In this document: one piece after another, positions 39,597 to 53,500 of the stretch
How positions within the stretch are numbered: the first letter of the stretch is position 1
How the letters are laid out: each line of letters starts with the position of its first letter
DNA from: Sipunculus nudus
Taxonomy: Eukaryota; Annelida; Sipuncula; Golfingiida; Sipunculidae
NCBI GenBank assembly: GCA_026874595.1
Contig: CM049318.1
Location: 8,720,741-8,784,740 of the forward strand
Length of the DNA stretch: 64,000 nt
Direction of reading: 5' to 3'
Notes under the pieces: generated by a model
Told to the model about the DNA's origin: nothing
What the model saw: the letters and a program-made list of their open reading frames with translations, nothing else
Database searches by the model: none
Translations under genes and position numbers: made by a program

Positions 39597-41268
39597 AATC
39601 GTAGGTATATTCGTAACATTGGTCCTACCTATATAGGCTTATTCCTTTTTTTAAATAAGTAAACGAAATGAATACTTGTAAATGCATGACTACTTATATG
39701 TTATATATTTTTTGCTTTTTACGTACGTTTATTTTAGTTCCATGTTAGTTTTCCCATGCATGTGTTACTTTTCTCTTATGAACTGAGCTTGGTATGGGAT
39801 GACATTATAATAAGTTCCTTTGATTTGCATATGAATTTATAAACAAGCCAGACAATCATTTATAATATAAGCCCCCCCCCCCCTATTTTCTCCCTCCCCG
39901 AAATGTCCATCGAAAACGTTAAAAAATGCAAACATTAATACAAAAATCATTCATGTTTGAGTACAATAGGTATTAAAATTATTCATATACAAAAGTATAA
40001 AATTTTGTGCCCGTATAATATTGTACATAATGCATTATATCTTACATTTGAATTAGGGGGAAAATATTTATGATGCATAGGCCTAATTTAATGCAGGTTG
40101 GCATAGCCTACGGATTAGGAAATATAACTTTTTTAGACTGAGCGGGGAAATTTAATAAGTATAAATTTTTCTACAAACGGTGTATTACAGAATATGAATT
40201 AATTATAGGCCCTACAGATCTAATCATGTTCAATTTCAAACGCATAGATGGACGTATAGGTGTATCAAACAATTTATGAAATATAATAAAAGTTCTGTCA
40301 GTGCACAAGTTTTAACCGTTTCACAACTTTTTCAAAATTTTTAAATGAGAGCTGTTAAAAAATCGAAAACTTGCAGAGAAGAACTGAAATAATTCTTTAT
40401 ACCAAATTCCTGAATGTAACTTATTATATCGTCTTCTTTTGAAGGAACTATTTCTTTCAAACTTTTTTTTAACAAATTTGATGGCCTTCATACCATATAT
40501 ATCCTTGAATACTGGTCTGTTAAAAATAATTAAAAAGTAATGGAAAATGCTACTAAAAAAACTCATTTTATTGTACACATATTTACATCGGTGCATTTTA
40601 ATATTTACTTTATTCTGGTCACCTAAATCGTTTATTTACTGCAGAAAGCTTTCTAAACATTTCGCTTCCCTGGGTACCCAAAACTCGTAGGCGTGTGCTC
40701 GTCCGGGCCAGGCATTGTGACAAAACTGGTTGCTGCAAAATCACCCAGTGCGTAAATCTGTGAATGAATTGCTAAATAAATGACGTCAATGCTGTTACTA
40801 TACCACCGCTATTGATTGATTTATGCAAAGACAAGCAGTTCAGCTCTCTCCCTGGACTGAACAGCAAGTCAGTATTTCAGTGTCAAATTTACTAGGACAA
40901 AGTTAAACAGTACTGGAGGGTGGCGTAGGTACCCGGTCGCACCACAGACCCCTGGGCAGCCACGTGGGACGAAAACCCTCAGCCCTGGAAGAGTTCATTT
41001 TTGTGAAGGGTGCAAAAATTCAAAATGTGGGCATGGATTATAAATTCAAAGAAGATTGTTATTTGGGATATCTATTGATTTAAGGTTATATGCAAAATGA
41101 ATAAGGAGCCTGAAAATAATGCAAATTAATTCAAATACTTAAGGATTGTATACGATCGTGTTATGTGACACCCCTTGCGGTTTTACGGTAACTGAACCGC
41201 CGCATCACAGACGCAGCTCCGACCAATATTCCTCCGCAAGTGCAACATAGTTCGTAGTTGTCATGTTT

Positions 41269-41323
41269 TACTAACTTTTTCGGCAAACTGTTTGTTTATA
41301 TTCTTGCTTGGATTTATTTTTAG
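41269..41323 (+). promoter_or_regulatory. Branch-point and 3' splice site before the IGF2BP start exon
   Basis: TACTAAC at 41269-41275 is a perfect branch-point consensus, followed by a T-rich tract and TTTTTAG ending at 41323 (a second AG follows two bases later). The first coding exon would then begin at 41324 or 41326, 15-17 bases before the ATG, so an upstream untranslated exon should exist. A CCAAT word at about 41223 leaves a local promoter as the alternative. Confidence 0.55.
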
Positions 41324-41340
41324 AGGGTAAAAAACATCAA

Positions 41341-41521
41341 ATGGAGCCACAGCTAAGACTATACCTTGGGAAATTAGACAGTCGCGTGGAGGAGGATGTG
41401 TTAATGCGACTCTTTCAGGAGCACGGACTGAACCCTACCAACATTCAGCTGAAGCGGGGTTACGCATTCGTCGATTGCCCAGATCAAATCACATTTGACA
41501 GAGCCATAGACACATTTAACG
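41341..41521 (+). CDS. IGF2BP: IGF2BP coding exon 1 (most of RRM1)
   Basis: Encodes 60 residues from MEPQLRLYLGKL to AIDTFN plus one base of the next codon. The start is chosen because the protein begins a few residues before RNP2, as in other family members, and ATGG has a purine at +4. The donor is G|GTAAGT at 41522. Vertebrate and insect homologues begin similarly close to RNP2. Confidence 0.92.
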
Positions 41522-44500
41522 GTAAGTTTTGAACAAATTCTTCCATATTTCCTCAGCATTTAGTATTTTACATATGTAGAGAGCAAGAAACGTTTCTATA
41601 TTTGTGCGGAGAGAGATAAACAGGCCGGCCTGAAAATGGTCGAGCTCGACCGCGTGCGCACCGGCGTGGTGAAGCCGGCCGGCCATTTTTTGACTGACCT
41701 ACTCGAGCGAAATTTGTGCTAATGACTTTATATTTCATCCCGTGTTGGTGGTAAGAAGTGCAGTATAAATGTATCACATATGGTAGTTTCATGATTTAAT
41801 GATAATGTGAGAGTTTCAACCTCGGCGGACTGGGCATATGGCCTGGGCACGTTGCCAAGTGCACGCGGCCTCAGCGAGCATGTGGTCACCCCTGACAATG
41901 CTATGCTGTTCCTTACTCTACTAACTCGGCCATGTTGAAATTAGTCTTAAGACACGCTGAATTTTGATATAAGAATTCATTGCTATAAACTGGGAGGTCC
42001 AAAAAACGTGGAGATATTAGGATGGGGCCATTGTTGTGATGGGTGTATTTATTGATCCGTGGCCCAAGTTGCTTCCATTTGGAGGCTACAATTTACCAGT
42101 GCAATCTTGGCATCGTAAGGTTTTCAAGACACGTGGCTCGGTTTGAGACCAATATGGCTAGAGCGACCGTGTGAATGGCGCCTTGCTCGCAAGTACACAT
42201 TACAAATGTTGCTATAGTAAGTAATGTATCAAAGTGCTTTTGTGCTCCGGTAGCTGCGAATTTAGGTTTCTGTGTGCGAGTGATGCTTAGCTTTTGGTTT
42301 GGGTCACATGGTCGTTATCAACTTCAAATGGATCCACCCCCTGACATAGTGACAAAGCTCATGTGGTGAACGACCAGAGACCTGAACATGTCGGAGTCGT
42401 GTTCGATGTCTCAGTTTGATTCTCCCGTATGGATCATACGGCTTCCTTTCCCAGAAGTGAAAATAATCAATTTATATCACCAAGTTATGGTAAAATGTTT
42501 AAATATTCTGCAGTTTTCTGGGAAATCTGTTTACAGATTTACCCAGAAATAAAGCATGGTAACTTTTCCTGGTTTTTTTTTTTGGCAAGTTGTAGGAATT
42601 AAGAAATGTGCTAAATCATACAGATACATGTAGTAATACAAGTTGAAAAATTGTTCGTCCCCCATATCCGTATTATTGTTTGTGCATTTAAAATTCAAAA
42701 GACTTCCTTTCCAAAAGCTGTTTTTGGCAGGTTTTAAATATGACTTTATAATTTTATTTTCTCATCATATTTAGTATTATATGATACCATCTTTCAAAAC
42801 TAATTCAGTTTTTAAATATGTGTTGTTAGATCTTATGTTTGTCGGTCCTTGTATAATGAATGTCCAGTATAGTTTGTCAAAATCTGCACTATTCCCCAAA
42901 TGTTAATGAGAACAAACTGAAAATTAACCCTTTTTTCAAATAACTATGTAATAACAACAATCACTGTGACATGATAAAAAAAAACATCTTGGTGCTGAAG
43001 GGAAGGTGCTCAAACACAGTGTGCTCAGGGACCAGCATAGGACAAAGTTTTCTTTACAAATATTATTTGTACTGCCTTATGAGGTAAATGATTTATAGAA
43101 AAGATAATAAATCAGGTCTTTGATTTTTTTCTATTTGAGAGAAAGATATTGTTTCAAATTGAAAAATGACGGTTTGTGTACAATATTTTCAAATGGCATA
43201 TATACAAGTTTTTACCATTTAGAACTTTAACGTGGTGTTCAAAGTTACATTTAAGTCAACAGTTACATTTTATTGTACAATATTGTACAGCCAGATGAAA
43301 AATTATATTTGAATGACTTTAAGAGCAAAACCCTGAAAGTAAAGTGTCCTGGTATGTCAAAAGACATTTTTGTTTTGTTTCCTTGCAAATGATTTAAATA
43401 TGTGTTCAGAAAACCATGTTCATATCAATGTGATGCTGTGTTAGTCAAGGGCCACTGCTTATTTAGATAAGTCTTATTAAAATTGTGTCATATATATCAA
43501 TCTGACATGTACCCTGCTGAAGGGAGGGTGAATTAAGATTAAACATGCCTTTTTTTAGTGGGTCTGTTGTTTTGTAACTTAAGTTAAGTGACGAAAATTG
43601 GTGTCGTACAACTGAAAGCATTAGCTACTTCAATCTCATGGGGTCGAATATATAAGGGGCCCAATGCCCATATTTTCATACTCTGGTGCAACATTACTGG
43701 TACACTCATACCCAAGTTGCCTGCTGAATGACCCCCCCCCCCCCCCCCCCCCCCCCCCAGCATGCAAAGGCACTCATTGGCAAGGATATTCATTATTAGC
43801 CATATGGTTCTTCATAATGTTTGAATGTGTTTACACACAGATTCTAGCTGCTAAATACAAACTGGACCAGGCCTGGGCAATTTAATTACACAAACGATCT
43901 TGAAGGTTGCGCAAGCGTTACTGAAAATGCAATAGGCATAAACAGTCTCATTCGCCCAAACCAGATGACACTTATTGACAGTAAAAATACATATACAAGT
44001 TAGATCCAAATGTAGAGACACTATGTCCCAATCCCCTCTTATAAATTTTGATCACTTCATCCTAAAATGGATGGCTGAAACAGTGTCACATATGAAAACT
44101 ATGGTCTTCAATTATAATCGATCGGTGAAAGTCTGTGGACATGGTACCATTTTTCCTCTTGGGCTATAACATCTTTGATTGACTGCTGTAAAATGGTGCT
44201 GCAAAAGGCAATTTAAACAAAAAGTCTCGAACAGTCCTGAAAGTTTGTTCATATTTCAGACATCCTGTACAATTAGGCTTAACTCAGGGCTCGAAGAATC
44301 AGGCCGTCCGACGTCCGAGCCGGGCTAAAAATCTGGGGGGCGACGGTATTTGCTCATGGCAACGTCCGCGTGGGCGAGTCATGAAACGCTGCATGTCCGT
44401 TAAGAGAACTGTGTCCACCAGTCTCATTTACTGACAATGTAAATTACTGATATGAAACCGCTGTTGGCCGTAAAACAAAACATAGCTGTAAATTTTTAAG

Positions 44501-47500
44501 GGTTCTTGGACGATGTAAGACTTAAATTGATGTCAGCTGGGTTCTCTTGTCGGCTCCTTCGTCTTATACCGGACGTCCTCGGTCGATTTCTAATGATACC
44601 CGAGGACAGCCGAATGTGCTGTGATTGTATTTGGTGCCGGCTGTCGGTTATATATAGTATTAATTCTGAGCACGTTTAAATAGCGAAGGGTCTGTGTTAA
44701 TTTATGGAGCTACATTTTTATTTAAAGGATATAAAATATAAATCTTAAAAAGGTTAGTTATATTCAAAATATCATTCTCTTTTCACAGTTTAATGTTGTT
44801 TAAATGTAAAAATAAGGATTTTAATATCAAAGTTTAAACTTATTTAAAAACACGCTGTCCACAAATTACAGATCGCTGTACTCCGAGAATTCTCTTGTCT
44901 TTCTGTAATTTTAACACTATTCCTTTGCCTCCATAATGAAGTGGCTTGCGATTATCATTGTCTTGTCAGCGTCTTGTTGTGGATCTCAGGCATATATTCC
45001 ACAAACAATGGTCCATTCAAATTTAAAGAGGTCAGATCAGAATCAGACTGACTTATTTAGGTTTTTTACTAAGCCAGCAAAATGTTGCAAAACTTCGCCG
45101 TGCCCCGGTGTGATGGGCTCTGTCACTGACGGCGTCAGTGAAACTGAAGGTGCCACTGGCACGGGTGTTCACGCCGAAATAATAAAGTCAAAATTATTAA
45201 AACACAGCTTTCCTTACAACTAGTCTGTGTAATAAATTATGTCTGTTTTAACCTTAATTTATTATATTAATAAATGTGCTCATAACATTACTACACTGAC
45301 CAAAGATAATCAAAACAGAAAAAACAAAACAAAACCCAATATTGTGGGTCTTCAAATTATTTGAAATTTATTCTTGTAGTTCACAAACCTAAAACAGCCA
45401 TAATAAAATACCATTATATATATATATATATATAAATATATATCAACTTTTCATTTCGTGTGACACCTTACTTAAAACCAAGAAAAGACTTTTCTTTTAT
45501 GCACTGATAAATGTGGACAAAAACTTTACGGGGACAACCAATTTATACAGGAGGACCACTAGTTTTTGAGAGAGTCCTGTCCTCGGGACCAGTAGATTTT
45601 ACAAAATTCTTCGAGCCCTGCTTAACTAAATCTGTGCTTAATTGTTTCTTTGATTTGACACTAAATTTGACCATATGAATTCTCAATGTAAATGTTCTGT
45701 CCATGGTTCTGCAGTGATAAATATACTGTAACCAGATCATGCAGCTATATATTTACATGCAGAATCTTTCTAACAGTAAATTCAGTAATGTGTATACAAT
45801 CATTGGTAATTGACAGTTTCAGTCGAAGATTACTGAAGCTTATTTCAGGACGTGCAAAATAAAAATAACGGTATCCTGATGTGGGTAGTGAGGAAAATTG
45901 ACTGGTTTAAAATTAGTTTACAGAAATGGTTCATGCTTTGTAACTCAATTTTATTTAATATTCTTAATATAAATTTCCCTATTACCCTCTAAACTGCACT
46001 ATAAATATTAACAACATATATTATAAGGTTGATATCCGTTCAGCATGTTCTTCCAGGTTCAGGTTTCACTATTGTTAGCAGCCACTGTAATTTAATGCTA
46101 TGTTAGTTACTCTCTGGCTGGTTGTCAAATTCTCATTAGGAAGTTTGGTCTTTATGGCATCCTCCAAAGCCACCCAAAAAATTATATATGGTCAAGGCCA
46201 GGCTACAAGTTGACATTTGCAGCCCATTGAAAAAAAACTTAGGGGGAAACTAGAGGCCAGTGGAGGAGGATGCCTGAATGACTTTGATCCTATGGAGGTT
46301 TCTCCTCTCATGCTGTCAAAACTAACCCACATTCAGAGAAAAGAACTGGGGCAAGATACATTAGCATTTTATTGTTGGCGTATCAGAGGGAACCCTCATG
46401 AAATTATGGACAGATGATTTCACTGTATATCTTTAGTCATACAATAAATGACCTGATTTATGTACATCTCTCTCAGATGTAAGAATAGATGCTAGGCGAA
46501 GAAAGATAAAAGGTATTATTCTCAGGCACCACCCGTGTCAATTTTAACCCTCTGGCATCAAAAATTTTGATTTTTATCTTTAACAAAGATAGATAATACA
46601 ATTTATGTAGGGCTTTTACCTGTTTAGCAAAAAAAAAAAAATTTCATGATTTTCCCTGATCATATGACATTTTTATTTAAACTTACAAAAAAATAAAATA
46701 CTGCCCGCCCGCACTGATTTCTGGAAAAAAGTACATGAGAACCATACTTTTTTTTTCCTAAATATGTTAGTATATGAGAGTACATAAAATGGTTCCAATG
46801 ACATGGAAAATGTTATACTAAAGCTCAAGTTGCATTGATCACCATGATTCTTTGCATGGATATTGATCTTGGATTTTTAAAAAAATTTTCCCCTATTTTT
46901 GAGACCTCTTTAATTAAGATGTGCATCTGTTAACAGGGCACGAATCATAATGACTGCACCTAGAATCTTCTCTCTTGATATGCTTGGACCCATGAATAGT
47001 CTCCTTGGCAACCTGAGATAAGGTCTCTGTTACCCATATTCTTCAAGCTATGGGGCTCTGAAGTAACCCCCAGGTGCCACCTGGATTTTTTTTTCTTCAA
47101 ATTTTTATGCATTTTTCTCTATTTTTGAGATTTTCATATTGTAGTGGTCTGATAACAGGATACAAATCATAACCATTCAACCTAGAATCTTCTACTTAAA
47201 AATGCAGATACGTCCATGAAAAATCTCCTTAGAAATCTGAAATGAGATCTCTGTAACCCATTTCCTTTGAGCTATAGGGCTTGTAAGTACCCTTCAGTAT
47301 AATTAGTTTTACATAATACCTCCAGTTTTTAACAACAAATGAATTCATCACGATGATTCTTTGCATGCACATTTATCATAGTGTTTTATCAGTTCTTGTA
47401 GACTGGTGGCACCACATGGATTTAAAAAAAATTTTACACATTTTCTTGAGACCTTCAAAGATCTGGTTGTCTATTATCAGGGCACAAATTGTAACCATTG

Positions 47501-50500
47501 CACCTAGAATCTTCTAACTTGACATCCAGGGAGGTCCATGAAAAATATCTTTGGAAACCTGAAATTAGGTCCTGTTACCCATATCCTCTTAGCTTTGCTT
47601 AAGTTGAATGGGGATACCACCGACAGAATTTGGCAAAAGTTGATAAAATTCCTTTTCTGAATGTTTTCCTGGTCATGTGGGCGTCATGACCCCTGGGTCT
47701 CTTATTTATAGTGTAATATGTACAAAAGATGTGATAATGTTTTAAAAATGGCACTAAAGAAGAGAAATAATTTGAAGTGTCAGATTTTATTATTAAGATC
47801 ATGGGATCACTTTCAGTAGAGATTTGTGACAAGAAATGTTCTTTTTATGTATAACCATATATAGTAACATAATAATTCAGTCAACTAGAAAAAAAAATCT
47901 TATTAGAACTTCATTAATTTACAGTGGAAAGCTAAATTTATAAGAAATGTCTACTTCAGAGACAGTGCTTATACACCCAAACTTCAGATAAAACTGGATA
48001 AAACCTGTTTTGTCCAATCCAGATGAATCCAATGGATTAATCCTGCTGTGGATAAAATTGCCAATCCCGCTAATTTGTCCAGACTTCTAATTTGTTGCAA
48101 ATCTTTTATTTTGTCAATAAACCAATTTGAACCCTCATATTATGGTCTTTTATTGTAGTTGATAGTATCAAAGGAGTGGTGCGGACCTGTAATTTTCCTT
48201 GCAGGCCCAGGAAATGTCTGAGCTACAGGCCCTCCGGTACCTGTAAATTTTAAAACTGATTTCTACCCCTTTTGAGGATGGTACATGTGGATATTCATGA
48301 AGAATTTCTATTCAAATCAAGAAATGACAAATACATCCAATAGGGAAAGAGAAATTTCAAATAAATTAAACTGAATGTGAGACCGAAATGTGCAGAAAAC
48401 CATGAATGACAATCTCGGTTATTCTCATTAGTTAGACAAAGGGGAATCAGGGATTTGGCAGTTGTGACAATGTGTCAGCCTTGTTACACTACATGATCAT
48501 CAAGGAGAAATTAAAGTTCAAACTTGTTTTTAGATTTCATGACTTGGGCATAAAATTATAAACACCTTGGGGGCGATTTTAGAAGAATCTTAAGCTTTTA
48601 TAGATCATGGCAAATTTCTCTTTATCAGATGACATTTTTTCATTGTTTTGATTCATGTAGCTTCTTGAGAGGAAATAGACAAAAAGGCCGATTCGAGTGA
48701 ACTATATATTCTTTATCTAATATATAAAAGGAACTGGTGAATTCTGTCATGTGTATAACTTTATAATCATAATTGATCAACTCTGATGATAAAGTCTGAG
48801 ATCCCAATTCTTTGGACAATGGACTTTGTCAGTATGCTGGCTTGAATGACTGACCGCTACCACAATGCCATGTAAGATCCATTACCTGATTATGTCAGCC
48901 CCTGTGAAATTTAGTATATGGATGTATCACTCCTTAAAATATATTCACTTGGTGTTTTGACCTTTACATGACCTTTACCATGAGTGGCCTTTGACCTTTA
49001 ATATATCCTTATTTGGTGAAAATCACACACCTCCTATGATATCTCCAGTGTTGATAGCCATATGGATTTCAAATGTGACTCATGTATGGCTCACCATTTA
49101 AGAAAGAACCCTATAGGTTCTAGGGTCATGAGGTCAAAGGTCAAGGTCACTGGACTCTCATCTTTAAAGATTTTGTGGATGCATTTTTAGCCAAACATTT
49201 CATCCCAGGTCTTCCATCTTGAACATATAACTCACTTGCCAATAGTGGATGATCCATATCAATTTGGGGGTCACAAGGTCAAAGGTCAAGGCCACAGGAG
49301 CTGTCTGTCAAAAAATTAGTTTCCGGATGATAATTCCAGCTTTTTTTTATGTATGGATTTCAAACTTGACTTCTATATTTCCCATTAAAAAGGCAAGATC
49401 CCAATTGATTTTGGGGGTCATGAGGGCCTAGGTCAAGGTCACAGGACACATCTTTAAAAAGATTGTTGATGCTTTTTCTGCCAAACTTTTCATCTCAAAC
49501 CTTTTATCTTGCACATATAGTTCACCAGCCAATAGAGGATGATCCATATCCATTTTGGGGTCACATGGTCAAAGGTCAATGCCACAGGAGATCTCTGTCA
49601 AAACATTAGTTCCAGGAAGATAATTCCAGCTTTGATTGATCTATGGATTTCAAGTTTGACTTCTATATGGCCCATCATTAAGGCAAGACCTTTTGATTTT
49701 CAGGTAATGAGGTCAAAGGTAAAGGTCACAGGACACACAGCTTTGAAAAGATTGTGGATGCATTTTCAGCCAAACTTTTCATTTCAGATAATTTATCTTG
49801 AACATATAATTCACCTGCAAATAGAGGAAGACCACTATCCATTTTTGGGTCACAAGGTCAAAGGTGAAGGTCACAGGAGTCATCTGTCCAAAATTTATTT
49901 CCTGATGATTACTGCAGCTTGGAATGATATATTGGTATCAAACATGTCAATCCATCTTGGAAAGGTTTCTCGTAAACCAGACAGGTGGCGCCACCAACCT
50001 TCCAATTTTCAGTAAAATAAATTAATGCTCTTTCCTGAGGAGTGATTTGCACTATTGGCCTGAAATTGTGCATATCCATGGATCTTGGACTCCTCCGTCT
50101 TGTACTCAAGACAGGTGGCGCCATCTGCTATTGTTTTGCTGTGGTGTCCATCCTTATATGTGCTTTTGGTGAAAAATGCTCATATCTCTGGAGTGGTTCA
50201 AGGTATTGGTCTCAAATTTGGCATGTTAATCCAGCTTGAAAAATTTTCTTGAACTCCAGACAGGTGGTGCCACCTACCTGCCTGTTTCTGTGAAATAAAT
50301 TAATGCTCTTTTCTCAAGTGAGATTTAACATTTTGGCCCCCATATTTGGTGAAAAATATTGTTTCTTATGTTAATAGATGGAAAAAACCATAGTCGCTGG
50401 CTAAGTGTCAGTATATGCTGCTGAAGGGGGGGGGGCTATTCTTAAAGGGATGGGAGATTAATTGTCTGGAGATACTATGGCACCTGCGGTGCCAAGAAAT

Positions 50501-53500
50501 ATCTAGTTTGTGATTGGTTATATGAAAATGCACGTAATCCCAAAGTGATCCCATCCCTCACCTCGCTAGTCTTTTGTGCTAGACACCCTCAGAAGTCTCA
50601 TACATGACAGACATATCATAAGTGTTTGATATTAAAGAAAAAAGATTAGTTTGTAACATTAAGATGACTTTCACAACTGAACTGTGGTTTTTCTAAATAA
50701 CCTGCCTTGAATGTTTTATGCATTCCAAGGGGATGTATGTATTTATTTTTACGCACAATAAATTGTAAATCTGTATATCATGGAAGTCTTTGTTTCCTGT
50801 GCGATGCCAGGACAGGTTCACACTGTAACTGACTAGTTGTTGTTTCAACTTTCAGGGTTCAACTTAATGGGGTCTGTAATGCAAGTAGAGCCATCCATGT
50901 CGAAGCCTCGTGGCAGGTAAGCGTTTTTTTTTTGGTGGGGGGCAGTGTGCCTTGTGCATCCTGATGTACTTTGGAACTGATCTGTTTAAAGCTAGCTGCT
51001 GCTAAAAAAAATTATATTAAATAATTAATGCTTTTATAAATACTATCATAAAGGTGAAGGGGTTTTTAGGTTGAAACAACAGGTAATCCACAATCATAAA
51101 ATGCCTGATGAATCAAAAGTATATAGACATAAGTGTTTAAGTTGATAAATTTTTCTGGTATGAGTGGGCGTCCAGATCACAGAAATTTTAGATTATGCCC
51201 CAACCCTTAGTCAAACTTGGTACAGTCAGAGTCATATGCTGACAGAGTCAAAATCAAACATATTAAAACTAGTTCAAATGTGAACCTTGAATATTTGTAT
51301 CCCCAGACAAAGTCGGAATACTATGGTTTCATGACGGTCCCGCTGCCGCAGAAAAATCTTGTTAACTGGATAACTCCATAAATGTATCGCACAACTTTTT
51401 CAAACTTTACAGATGTATAGATATAGGTAAGAGGATAAAGCCTATTTAAAATAGGGTCATGACCATTGCTAGGAGAATAACCTTGACCTTTGATAGGTCA
51501 TATGCTGACAGTCTAAATCAAACAAATATTATATAAAACCTAGTTCAAATGTGAACCTTGAATATTTGTATCCCTAGACAAAGTTGGGATACTGTGGTTT
51601 CATGACGGTCCTGCTGCCACAGAAAAATCTTGTTAGCTGGATAACTCCATAAATATTTCAAAAATCTTTTTCAAATACAGATGCATAGATATAGTTAAGA
51701 GGATTAAGCCTATTTAAAATGGGGTCATGACCTTTGCTAGGAGAATGACCTTGACCTTTAATAGGTCATATGCTGACAGTCCAAATCAAACAAATATTAT
51801 ATTAAAATTAGTTCTAATGTGAACCTTGAATATTTGTATCCCCAGACAAAGTCCGGATACTATGGTTTCATGACGGTCCCGCTGCCGCAGAAAATCATGC
51901 GAGTTGGATAACTCCATATAAATATTTCACACATCTTTTCAAACTTTACAGTTGTATCTAGATATAGGTAAGAGGATGAAGCCTATTTAAAATGGGGTCA
52001 TGACCTTTACCATGAGAGTGGCCTTGACCTTTAATATTCCCATATTTGGTGAAAATCAAACACCACATGATATCTCCAGTAATGATAGCCATATGGATTT
52101 CAGAAGTGACCTATAGGCCCACCACTAAAGTAAGAACCCTTAAGGTTCTAGGGTCATGATGTCAAAGGTCAAGGTCACATCAGTCACATCTTTAAAGATA
52201 TTGTGGATGCATTTTAAGCCAAACTTTTCATCCCAGGTCTTCCATCTAGAACATATAGCTCACTTGCTAATAGTGGATGATACATATATATGGGGTCACA
52301 AGGTCAAAGGTCAAGGCCACAGGAGTTGTCTGTCAGAAAATTAGTTTCCGGATGATAATTCCAGCTTTTTTTTAGCTCAGCTGACTTTGTCATGCTGGGC
52401 TTTAGCGATGGGTCTTTGTCCGTCGTCCTTCCGTCTGTCCGTCCGGCCGTCCAGCCGTTAGCAGGGCACAAATCGTAACCGTAGGGGCTAGGGCCATGAG
52501 CCCTATGCAGTCTTAGAGGTTCTAAAAAGATCTCCTTGTAAACCTGAAATTAGGTCACTGCGACCTATATTCTCCAAGTTATGGGATGTGTTTGCACCCC
52601 CCAGAAATAATTCTTTTAGCCAAAATTTTCATCCTAAATTCATCTTTCACATAGAGCTCACCTACCAACAGGGGAAGAACCATAATTATTTTGAGGTCAA
52701 AGGTCAAGGTCACAGAACCAACTTCTTTGAAAAGCCTGTGGATGCATTTTAGGCCAAACCTTTCATCCCAATTCTTTGATCTTTCACATATAGCTCACCT
52801 ACTAAGTGGGAGAAGAATCCTATAGATGTTGAGGTCAAAGGTCAGGGTCACAGGATCCACTTCTTTGAAAAGGTTGTGGACACATTTCAAGCTAGACCTT
52901 TCATTCCAAACCTTTCAGCACTGATATCACTTCTCTGCCAACAGGGGAAAAGACCTGTTGATTTTGAGGTCAAGTTCACAGCACCCTCTTCTTGCGTGAA
53001 GTCAATAATTCTTGCATGGATTTCCTTCATTTTTTTGCTATATATTTTGATCTTATATTTGCCCTTTGTGGTGTTCCTTTTGAGACTGACAGGTATCAAG
53101 TAAGCTATGGGAATAGTTCTGGATACCTTAACAATCATACATTTTCCTCAGACCATCAAATCACTGTGTTGTAACCAGAAATAGGTGATATATATTTCTG
53201 TTGTCGTAGAAAATTTCAACAAATTGGCAAATTGGTTCTTCAAAATTTGACTGGAAGTTATGAATCTCAGCCCATGATGTTGCAGGTCATGCTTGGCAGC
53301 TGAGCGTCATGACCCATGGGTCACTTGTTTATGTATGGATCTCAAACTTGACTAATATCTGTCCCATTAAAAAAGAAAGAATCCAATTGATTTTGGGCTT
53401 ACAAGGTCAAAGGTCAAGGTCACAGGACACATGTTTAAAAGATTGTTGATGCATTTTCAGCCAAACTTTTCATCTCAGACCTTTTATCTTGCACATATAG

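Larger units (their letters stand above)
34300..41268. other. Non-coding stretch dominated by TA microsatellites
   Basis: Long TA tracts at 34769-34834, 35807-35867, 36590-36654 and 39211-39254, and (GT)n at 39563-39593. The sequence is rich in ATGCATGCAT words. The hairpin-forming patch at 35378-35424 is listed separately. The minus-strand open frame 40321-40596 is Phe/Lys-rich and unrecognised. No exon could be supported. Confidence 0.5.

Noticed and set aside
40321-40596. Minus-strand Phe/Lys-rich 91-codon frame preceded by an acceptor-like TTTTTAACAG
   Set aside because: No recognisable domain, low-complexity composition and no donor or neighbouring exon; not enough to call an exon.
41308-41340. 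Upstream extension of IGF2BP exon 1
   Set aside because: The open frame continues 11 codons upstream of the ATG but crosses the TTTTTAG acceptor and has no ATG; the start at 41341 fits the family better.
46217-46417. 66-codon frame in IGF2BP intron 1 with protein-like composition
   Set aside because: No homology recognised, no splice sites in phase with IGF2BP, and it lies next to repeat DNA.
49539-50015. 158-codon open frame in intron 1
   Set aside because: It runs through the 290-bp tandem repeat units, so its repeated residues come from the DNA repeat rather than a gene.
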